5,303 bases of DNA from Caldimicrobium thiodismutans (GTDB taxonomy: Bacteria; Desulfobacterota; Thermodesulfobacteria; Thermodesulfobacteriales; Thermodesulfobacteriaceae): positions 1 to 5,303 of the forward strand of contig PNIE01000013.1 in assembly GCA_002877875.1 (NCBI GenBank). Reading direction: 5' to 3'. The notes beneath the pieces are model-generated. The model saw nothing but the letters and a program-made list of their open reading frames with translations, was not told the DNA's origin and ran no database searches. The position numbers and the translations under genes were made by a program. Numbering within the stretch: position 1 is the stretch's first letter; the number at the start of each line of letters is the position of its first letter. Shown piece by piece: positions 1 through 4,727 of this stretch.

Positions 1-851
1 ATCTCTTTTAAAATTTTATAAATTATAGAAAAATCTGAAGTCCCTAAACCCTTTTTCTTAATTAAACCGTAAAGTTCCTTTATTATTGAGGCTGTAAAAG
101 AGATTTCTCCTTTCTCTTTAAGAAGGTCCATTAAATAACACAAATCCTTGTACATAAGATCTGCACTAAAATGAGTAGAAAAATCCTCTTCAAGAAGCTT
201 TTGTTTTTTAACCTCAAGAAGCATGGACTTACCTGCACCATTACCAAGCACTTCTAAGAGAAGTTCCTTGGAAAAGCCAAGTTTCTCCCCTAAGGAAAGG
301 GCCTCTCCAATAGCCTCCATAAAGGTTGCCAAAATAAAATTATTAATAAGTTTAAGTTCACTTGCCTTTCCAGCTTCACCTACATAATAAATGTTTTTGG
401 CAAAGCTTTGATAAATATCTTGGTAAGCCTCAGCTTTCTCTTTTTCCCCAGCAAGTAAAAGAGTTAATTCTCCCTTTCTTGCTGGAATAACACTCCCAAG
501 AATAGGAGCATCAATATAAAAGGCTCCTACCTCTTTTAGTCTCTTTTGTGTCTCTCGAACATATCCTGGAAAATTGGTGGTCATATCAATAATAGTCTTT
601 TTTGAAAGATTTCCCTTTATAAGACCCTTTTCTCCAAAAATGGTCTCCTTAGAAGCAGCGCTATCAAAAACAATTATAAAAATAGGATCACAAGTATTGG
701 CTATATCTAAAGGGCTTTCAGCTATCTCAACTCCAAGGTCTTTAGCTTTATTTATAGTTCTGTTCCAAACCTTAAGGGAGAAACCTGCCTGGATAATTCT
801 TTTGGCAATTTCCTTTCCCAGAGTTCCAAGCCCAATAAACCCTATTTTCAT
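1..851 (-). CDS. NAD(P)-dependent beta-hydroxyacid dehydrogenase (3-hydroxyisobutyrate dehydrogenase / GLYR family), C-terminal end cut by window edge
   Basis: 283 codons are open from the ATG at 849-851 to the left edge with no stop. Family members are about 285-300 residues, so only a few C-terminal residues are missing. Seen: an N-terminal Rossmann fold starting MKIGFIGLGTLG (dinucleotide glycines G7, G9, G12); VWNRT at 28-32 after the second strand, where Arg/Thr is typical of NADPH-preferring members; DMTT at 89-92; the substrate-loop motif DAPILGS at 114-120 followed by PARKGELTLLLAG; and the catalytic KLINN (Lys167, Asn171) opening the helical C-terminal domain, with a conserved Lys at 235 (YKDL). 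Known for the family: reversible reduction of small semialdehydes such as glyoxylate, succinic or tartronic semialdehyde, or oxidation of 3-hydroxyacids. The LGS and PA variants in the loop resemble the GLYR/succinic-semialdehyde-reductase branch, but the substrate cannot be fixed from sequence. It lies 12 bp after the Fur-family gene, with only a weak GAGA-type ribosome site, so it is probably the distal gene of that operon. Confidence 0.9.
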   Translation of the reverse strand, partial: MKIGFIGLGTLGKEIAKRIIQAGFSLKVWNRTINKAKDLGVEIAESPLDIANTCDPIFIIVFDSAASKETIFGEKGLIKGNLSKKTIIDMTTNFPGYVRETQKRLKEVGAFYIDAPILGSVIPARKGELTLLLAGEKEKAEAYQDIYQSFAKNIYYVGEAGKASELKLINNFILATFMEAIGEALSLGEKLGFSKELLLEVLGNGAGKSMLLEVKKQKLLEEDFSTHFSADLMYKDLCYLMDLLKEKGEISFTASIIKELYGLIKKKGLGTSDFSIIYKILKE

Positions 852-863
852 ATAAATTGTCTC

Positions 864-1274
864 TTATTTATTTTTACAATTAGGACAAAAACCTGAAAAT
901 ACTACTTGAAAATCAACAATATCACAATCTTTTAGTTCAGGTGGAATAGTGATTTCAAAATTTCTTTCCACATCTAAGATTCTTCCACATTTCTTGCAAA
1001 TAAAATGATGATGGGTATGTACTACAGGGTCAAATCTTTTTTTAGAACTATCAATACCTAATTCCTTTACAAGCCCCTTTTCCATAAGGACTTCTAAGGT
1101 ATTATAAACCGTTGCAAAGGACATGCTGGGAAAGCGATCCTTAAGGGCATTATAAATATCCTCTGCTGAAGGATGGTCACGATTATTTTCAAGATACTCT
1201 AATATTGCAAGCCTTTGAGGAGTAATTTTTAATCCAAGTTTTTTGTAAAATTCAATCGTATGTCTTTTTTCCAT
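864..1274 (-). CDS. Fur-family metalloregulator, PerR-like
   Basis: This is a cytoplasmic DNA-binding repressor of 136 residues, the usual PerR length. The N-terminal winged helix includes KITPQRLAILEYL (16-28) and the recognition region SFATVYNTLEVL (52-63). The C-terminal dimerisation domain has two CxxC pairs, C93/C96 and C130/C133, forming the structural zinc site. The regulatory-metal ligands of Bacillus PerR all have counterparts: H34, D82, H88, H90 and D101. Aspartate at 101, where Fur has glutamate, is the feature tied to peroxide sensing through iron-catalysed histidine oxidation, so PerR is favoured over Fur or Zur. Start choice: the frame stays open to an ATG at 1335-1337, but that would overlap the upstream gene, while the ATG at 1272-1274 has GGAGGA six bases before it and gives the canonical N-terminus. 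It sits 37 bp after the cysteine-cluster gene and 12 bp before the dehydrogenase gene. Targets are unknown; peroxide defence or iron genes are expected of the family. Confidence 0.9.
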   Translation of the reverse strand: MEKRHTIEFYKKLGLKITPQRLAILEYLENNRDHPSAEDIYNALKDRFPSMSFATVYNTLEVLMEKGLVKELGIDSSKKRFDPVVHTHHHFICKKCGRILDVERNFEITIPPELKDCDIVDFQVVFSGFCPNCKNK

Positions 1275-1280
1275 CTCTTT

Positions 1281-1286
1281 TCCTCC
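1281..1286 (-). promoter_or_regulatory. Shine-Dalgarno site of the Fur/PerR-like gene
   Basis: The minus strand reads GGAGGA here, six bases before the ATG at 1274. This decides the start of the regulator against the longer frame beginning at 1337, which has no such site and would overlap the preceding gene. Confidence 0.8.
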
Positions 1287-1311
1287 TGCCATCTTTTGCG
1301 CACTTTTCAAT

Positions 1312-1698
1312 TTATAACTTTTTTTGATTTTTGTCAACTTTAAAATTAGTTATATCCTCAAAAGTAAATTCTTTTAATCCCAAACAAGAACTTTTTATAA
1401 TCAAAAAATTTTCTTCATCCTGAAATATGGCAGGAGTAAAAGGCCATTCTTTGCATTTTTCAGGTTTTACCGGGTGAATCTTACACCTTTTTCTCTTTTT
1501 GTCATAAAAAATACAATATCCATCTTTTATCTTCATTTCCACTCGGTTTGTCCCTTTCCTTAGGGTATATTCTCTCAAGAACTCCTCTTTTGAGAGGGAA
1601 AGAAAATCGGCAATTCTTTGAATTTCTTCCTCAGAAAGCCCAACAGTACTATTTCCCTTACAGCAAAAGCCACATCTTTTACAGTGAAATTCTTTCAT
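1312..1698 (-). CDS. YkgJ-family cysteine-cluster protein (CxxCxxCC, UPF0153-type, putative Zn/Fe chelating)
   Basis: 128 residues. The N-terminus carries the family hallmark CKRCGFCC (C6, C9, C12, C13), followed by an acidic helix SEEEIQRIADFL and then a second cysteine group: C62 in DGYCIFYD, C72 in RCKIHPVKPEKC, C82, and a late C105. The CxIHPxKPxxCxxxPF pattern is the conserved second half of the CxxCxxCC domain. Known of the family: these eight-or-so cysteines are predicted to bind zinc or an iron-sulfur cluster; the biological role is not established. No signal peptide or membrane helix is seen, so it is probably cytoplasmic. Its ATG overlaps the queC stop in an ATGA arrangement (1695-1698) with no clear ribosome site of its own, so it is probably translated by coupling to queC. 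The last 20 or so residues, after the domain, are lysine-rich and without recognised motifs. Confidence 0.85.
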   Translation of the reverse strand: MKEFHCKRCGFCCKGNSTVGLSEEEIQRIADFLSLSKEEFLREYTLRKGTNRVEMKIKDGYCIFYDKKRKRCKIHPVKPEKCKEWPFTPAIFQDEENFLIIKSSCLGLKEFTFEDITNFKVDKNQKKL

Positions 1699-2363
1699 TT
1701 CCGTTGATAGGGTATAGGGTCTTCCACTCCAGCCTCTCTAAAGGCCTTAAGTCTTAATTTACAGGAGGCACACCTTCCACAGGCCACCTCCGTGTCTTTA
1801 TAACAGGACCAAGTAAGTTCAAAGGGAGTTCCAAGTTTCACACCAAGAAGAACTATTTCCTTTTTGCTAAGGTTTAGGAGAGGAGCCTCAATCTCTATCT
1901 GGGTCTCTGGTTTAGTTCCTTCTTTTATAGCCTGATTAAAGGCCTCAATAAAGGAGGCTCTACAATCGGGATATCCAGAAAAATCCACTTGATTAACACC
2001 AATAAAGATCTTTTTGGCTGAAATTACCTCTGCCCACGAGGCTGCAATACTTAAAAAGATACCATTTCTAAAGGGAACATAAGTTGAAGGTATCCCTCCT
2101 TCCTCATCTTCTGGAATAGGAAGATCCTCAACGGTTAAACTTGATCCCCCAATCTTTTTCAAAAAGGGGGCCTCGGCAATTAAAATCTTTTCTGGTCTGA
2201 AAAATTCGCAGAGTTTTTGAAAATGTTTAAGCTCCTTAGCTGCACTTTTTTGGCCATACTGCACATGAAGAAAGGCAAGACGATATTGTTCTTTCGCTAC
2301 ACTCGCACAAACAGCACTATCCATACCACTACTTAATAAAACCACTGCAAGCTCTTTTTTCAT
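1695..2363 (-). CDS. queC: 7-cyano-7-deazaguanine (preQ0) synthase QueC
   Basis: 222 residues, full family length. QueC converts 7-carboxy-7-deazaguanine, ammonia and ATP to preQ0, the precursor of queuosine in tRNA. Seen: an N-terminal PP-loop ATP-pyrophosphatase motif SSGMDS (11-16); STYVPFRN (93-100), matching the family VPxRN segment; GVNQVDFSGYPDCR (122-135), the substrate-pocket signature; and a C-terminal zinc site of C187, C195, C198 and C201 in SCYKD...CGRCASC. The PP-loop has Ser where the common SGGxDS has the first Gly; the catalytic Asp and Ser remain. No queD, queE or queF is present in the window, so the rest of the pathway must lie elsewhere. It is the first gene of the minus-strand cluster, with a -10-like hexamer only 8 bp before its ATG and no Shine-Dalgarno. 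The C-terminus overlaps the next gene by 4 bp. Plain QueC is favoured over the QueC-like proteins of anti-phage systems, because none of their partners is nearby. Confidence 0.93.
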   Translation of the reverse strand: MKKELAVVLLSSGMDSAVCASVAKEQYRLAFLHVQYGQKSAAKELKHFQKLCEFFRPEKILIAEAPFLKKIGGSSLTVEDLPIPEDEEGGIPSTYVPFRNGIFLSIAASWAEVISAKKIFIGVNQVDFSGYPDCRASFIEAFNQAIKEGTKPETQIEIEAPLLNLSKKEIVLLGVKLGTPFELTWSCYKDTEVACGRCASCKLRLKAFREAGVEDPIPYQRK

Positions 2364-2371
2364 TTTAAAAC

Positions 2372-2402
2372 TTTATACTACTGCAGAAGTTGAAGATTTC
2401 AA
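2372..2402 (-). promoter_or_regulatory. Predicted sigma70-type promoter of the queC cluster
   Basis: On the minus strand, TTGAAA (2402-2397) is followed by TATAAA (2377-2372) with 19 bp between them. The overlapping TAGTAT (2380-2375) gives a better spacing of 16 bp but a weaker hexamer. The TATAAA box ends 8 bp before the queC ATG, so transcription would start within about 1-5 nt of it. No Shine-Dalgarno is visible. A second TATAAA on this strand near 2445-2440 could give a longer leader. Confidence 0.45.
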
Positions 2403-2406
2403 TTTC
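2386..2406. promoter_or_regulatory. Imperfect 21-bp palindrome, candidate operator
   Basis: The sequence is symmetric around A2396, with GAAGTTGAAG on the left and TTTCAATTTC on the right; 8 of 10 arm positions pair. It overlaps the predicted queC -35 and lies upstream of the iorA -35. It does not match the Per box (TTATAAT-N-ATTATAA) or the classical Fur box. A shorter near-palindrome, ACTACTGCAGAAGT (2377-2390, 6 of 7 pairs), abuts it. Binding by any protein is inference. Confidence 0.3.
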
Positions 2407-2417
2407 TTTCTCGTGGA

Positions 2418-2445
2418 TTGATTTATTAGAAAAAACTTTTATAAT
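2418..2445 (+). promoter_or_regulatory. Predicted sigma70-type promoter of the ior operon
   Basis: TTGATT (2418-2423) and a perfect TATAAT (2440-2445) are separated by 16 bp. The -10 ends nine bases before the iorA ATG, so initiation 6-8 bases downstream would leave a leader of only about 2-4 nt. The bases before the ATG (TTTCACAGCT) hold no Shine-Dalgarno. Confidence 0.6.
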
Positions 2446-2454
2446 TTCACAGCT

Positions 2455-4257
2455 ATGTTAAAGAGGCTTTATCTTTCGGGAAATGAAGCTATAGCTTATG
2501 GGCTTATTGAGGGTGGAGTGAGATTTCTCACTGGATATCCTGGGACTCCTTCAAGTGAGATCCTTCCTACAGCTCAAAAACTAAAGCTCCGCTACAAATT
2601 TAAAGGCTTTATAGACTGGGCAGTAAATGAAAAGGTAGCCTTAGAGATGGCTTTTTCAGCAAGCCTTTGCGGAGTTAAGAGTGCTGTAACCATGAAGCAG
2701 GTTGGACTCAATGTAGCCATGGATCCCTTTCTTAACGCAGCCTATGTTGGTCCAAAGGCTAGTTTTGTTGTGGTTGTGGCTGATGATCCTGGCCCTCATT
2801 CTTCTCAGACGGAACAAGATTCCCGCCTTGCTGCCTATTTGGCTAAAGTCCCAGTTCTAGATCCCTCCACAGTGGAAGAGGCCTATTTGTTTGCCAAAAA
2901 GGCCCTTGAATTAAGTTCTGAATTTGAAATCCCTTTAATGCTAAGAACTACCACAAGAATCTCTCACGGAAAGTCTGATATAGTGGTCTCTGAAGAATTT
3001 CCCCAAGAGGAATTCAATCCTTCTTTCAAAGAAAACCTTAAAAACTGGAATATAGAACTTCAAAGACTTGCTGCCACTCCTAAGTTAAGACACCTCCTTC
3101 ACAAAAGATTGAATGAAAAACTGGATGCCCTTGCTGAAAGAAATAAACCCAGGTTTTTTTATCAGGGAGATATTTTAATTCTGACCAGTGGAATTGTTTT
3201 TTCCTATCTTGTAGAACTTATTGAAGAGCATCAGCTTGAAAATAAGATTACCTTGGCAAAGTTTGACATGCCCTTTCCTGTAAAATATCAGAAATTCTCT
3301 GAATTTAAAAGGGTAATAACTCTTGAAGAAACCTCCCCTCTTCTTGAACTCTTTTTTGATACTGAGGGGCGAAGAAATGGTCTTGTCCCTAAGGAAGGAG
3401 AATTAACTCCCGAAGTTTGTGAGAAAATATTCTCAAGGCTTGGCCTAATCCCTGAGAAAAAAAGTATAGCTATCCCACCTTTAAAAAGGCCTTCCCTTTG
3501 CCCAGGCTGTGGGCATCGTATTGGTCTTTTTGCCTTAAAAAAGGTCTTTGGAAAAAAGGCTATCTTCTGCGGGGACATAGGCTGTTATACCCTAGCCCTT
3601 AACTTTGGAGTAACAGATACAGTCTTCTGTATGGGAGCTTCCCTTTCATTTGCCACAGCTATTAAAAAACTCTTTGATGAAAAGGAAAAACAAAGAGAGG
3701 TTGTAGGAATTATTGGAGATTCTACCTTTTTACATTCTGGAATACCTCCTCTTATCGACGCTTATCACTACAGAGTGCCTTTTTTACTCATTATTTTAGA
3801 TAATGAAACTGTTGGTATGACTGGAAATCAAAAAACACCTGCTCATAGAGTCTCATATGAAGGGAAACCTCTTAATCCTGTAAAGATAGAAAAGATTCTT
3901 GAGGGCCTTGGGCTTGATTTTGTAAAAGTGGTTGATCCCTATGATTATAAAGAGACTCTTCAGGTTTTAAAGGAAGCCAAGGAATATCTAAAAATTTCTG
4001 ATAAACCCTGTGCGGTGATTATGAGGCATCCCTGCGTCTACACTCGAGAGGGGCTTTTAAATAATCCTAAAAGACCTGTACAAATTCTTGAAGAGAAATG
4101 TACTGGCTGTAAATTTTGCTTAAGCGAATTTGAGTGTCCAGCCCTTTATTTTGATGAATCTTCTGAAAAGGTATGCATAGATAAAACCCTTTGCATTGAT
4201 TGTGGATGTTGTCAATTTGTATGTCCCAAAAAGGCAATCTTGGAGGTTAAGGCTTGA
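2455..4257 (+). CDS. iorA: Indolepyruvate:ferredoxin oxidoreductase, alpha subunit
   Basis: 600 residues, normal IorA length. With IorB it oxidises indolepyruvate and other aryl-pyruvates, using CoA and ferredoxin, to arylacetyl-CoA and CO2 in the cytoplasm. Domains seen in order: an N-terminal pyrimidine-binding domain beginning LSGNEAIAYGLIEGGV with GYPGTPSSE (27-35) and the conserved Glu59 in NEKVALEMA; a middle domain with HSSQTEQDSR (115-124); a thiamine-diphosphate domain opening CPGCGHR (349-355) and carrying GDS (421-423) through DN (449-450), then ETVGMTG; and a C-terminal two-[4Fe-4S] ferredoxin domain. The first cluster is C549-x2-C552-x2-C555-x5-C561-Pro, the longer spacing typical of IorA. 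The second is C580-x2-C583-x2-C586-x3-C590-Pro, with an extra C574. The ATG at 2455 is chosen because family similarity begins there, although it lacks a ribosome site. The stop overlaps the iorB TTG. The clusters make the enzyme oxygen-labile. Confidence 0.96.
   Translation: MLKRLYLSGNEAIAYGLIEGGVRFLTGYPGTPSSEILPTAQKLKLRYKFKGFIDWAVNEKVALEMAFSASLCGVKSAVTMKQVGLNVAMDPFLNAAYVGPKASFVVVVADDPGPHSSQTEQDSRLAAYLAKVPVLDPSTVEEAYLFAKKALELSSEFEIPLMLRTTTRISHGKSDIVVSEEFPQEEFNPSFKENLKNWNIELQRLAATPKLRHLLHKRLNEKLDALAERNKPRFFYQGDILILTSGIVFSYLVELIEEHQLENKITLAKFDMPFPVKYQKFSEFKRVITLEETSPLLELFFDTEGRRNGLVPKEGELTPEVCEKIFSRLGLIPEKKSIAIPPLKRPSLCPGCGHRIGLFALKKVFGKKAIFCGDIGCYTLALNFGVTDTVFCMGASLSFATAIKKLFDEKEKQREVVGIIGDSTFLHSGIPPLIDAYHYRVPFLLIILDNETVGMTGNQKTPAHRVSYEGKPLNPVKIEKILEGLGLDFVKVVDPYDYKETLQVLKEAKEYLKISDKPCAVIMRHPCVYTREGLLNNPKRPVQILEEKCTGCKFCLSEFECPALYFDESSEKVCIDKTLCIDCGCCQFVCPKKAILEVKA
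4242..4246 (+). promoter_or_regulatory. Shine-Dalgarno site of iorB, inside the end of iorA
   Basis: GGAGG lies seven bases before the TTG at 4254-4256. It supports the unusual TTG as the iorB start and lies within the last codons of iorA, so translation of the two subunits is probably coupled. Confidence 0.8.
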
Positions 4258-4727
4258 AGCTTGTAATTCTTGGAAAGGGAGGACAGGGAGTTTTATTTTT
4301 CTCAAAAATTCTTGCTCAAATGGCCCTAAATGAAGGAAGATCTGTTAAAGCCACAGAGATTAAGGGAATGGCTAAAAAGGGAGGAGTAGTTGAGGTTCAG
4401 ATGAAGATTGATGAAGGGCTTTCCCCTCTTATTAAAAGGGGAGAGGCTGACTTAGTTATTCTCCTCAGTCCCGATCTTGAGGAATATGGAAAGACCTTTG
4501 GTCAAAAAATCCTAAAGTTTACTGAAGAGGAGATCAAAAAGGCTTTTGAGAAAGTACCTCAGAGATTAGTTAATACCTATTTATTAGGAGTTCTCCTTGC
4601 AAGACATAAAATTTTTGATAAAAAAACCGCACTTAAAGTCCTTGATGAGGAAAACAAAAAATCCTTTCTTAAGGGGTATGAAGATGCAGAAAAAAATGTT
4701 CAATCCCAAGATGGAGACTTTACCTAG
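4254..4727 (+). CDS. iorB: Indolepyruvate:ferredoxin oxidoreductase, beta subunit (compact form)
   Basis: 157 residues, partner of IorA; this is the gamma-type domain of the pyruvate:ferredoxin oxidoreductase superfamily. It starts at TTG, overlapping the iorA stop as TTGA, with GGAGG seven bases upstream. Seen: the opening strand and glycine loop KLVILGKGGQGV (2-13); the region TEIKGMAKKGGVVEVQMKI (34-52), matching the family GMAQRGGSV motif with Arg replaced by Lys and Ser by Val; the strand ADLVILLSPDLEEY (65-78); and NTYLLGVLLA (107-116), matching the usual NxxxLGALxA helix. IorB proteins are usually about 190-200 residues. Here the stretch after residue 78, which normally holds a GGTVVVNT-type strand and following loop, is largely absent. 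The frame is clean and the flanking motifs align, so a genuine compact form is likelier than a frameshift. The tail overlaps the next gene by 32 bp. Confidence 0.9.
   Translation: MKLVILGKGGQGVLFFSKILAQMALNEGRSVKATEIKGMAKKGGVVEVQMKIDEGLSPLIKRGEADLVILLSPDLEEYGKTFGQKILKFTEEEIKKAFEKVPQRLVNTYLLGVLLARHKIFDKKTALKVLDEENKKSFLKGYEDAEKNVQSQDGDFT

Larger units (their letters stand above)
2364..2454. promoter_or_regulatory. Divergent promoter region between queC and iorA
   Basis: This 91-bp AT-rich gap is the only substantial non-coding stretch in the window, and both clusters read outward from it. It contains a -35/-10 pair for each strand and an imperfect palindrome between them, so the two clusters may share regulation. 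The string AAAACTTTATA at 2367-2377 recurs on the same strand as AAAACTTTTATA at 2432-2443, placing similar sequence next to both start codons. Confidence 0.75.

Noticed and set aside
574..855. A plus-strand open frame of 93 codons
   Set aside because: It lies wholly antisense to the dehydrogenase gene, whose motifs are unambiguous. Its translation shows no family resemblance and reflects the complementary strand.
1275..1337. A 21-codon N-terminal extension of the Fur/PerR-like protein, starting at the ATG at 1337
   Set aside because: It would overlap the 3' end of the preceding gene by 26 bp, has no ribosome site, and is not part of the Fur fold. The ATG at 1274 has GGAGGA six bases upstream.
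1695..2363. A QueC-like component of an anti-phage system such as Qat or type IV CBASS
   Set aside because: The protein has full canonical QueC signatures and length. Its neighbours are not the ATPase, nuclease, cyclase or effector genes those systems require.
2436..2452. A Per box (TTATAAT-N-ATTATAA) at the ior promoter
   Set aside because: Only the left half (TTATAAT at 2439-2445) is present. It coincides with the -10 element and the right half (TCACAGC) does not match.
2364..2454. An archaeal TATA box/BRE promoter instead of bacterial promoters
   Set aside because: An archaeal TATA box would be centred about 26 bp before the start of transcription. Here the AT-rich boxes are only 8-9 bp from the start codons, and TTGATT with TATAAT at 16-bp spacing fits sigma70.
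3288..3578. A minus-strand open frame of 96 codons inside iorA
   Set aside because: It is antisense to the conserved IorA coding sequence, has no recognisable domain and no ribosome site.
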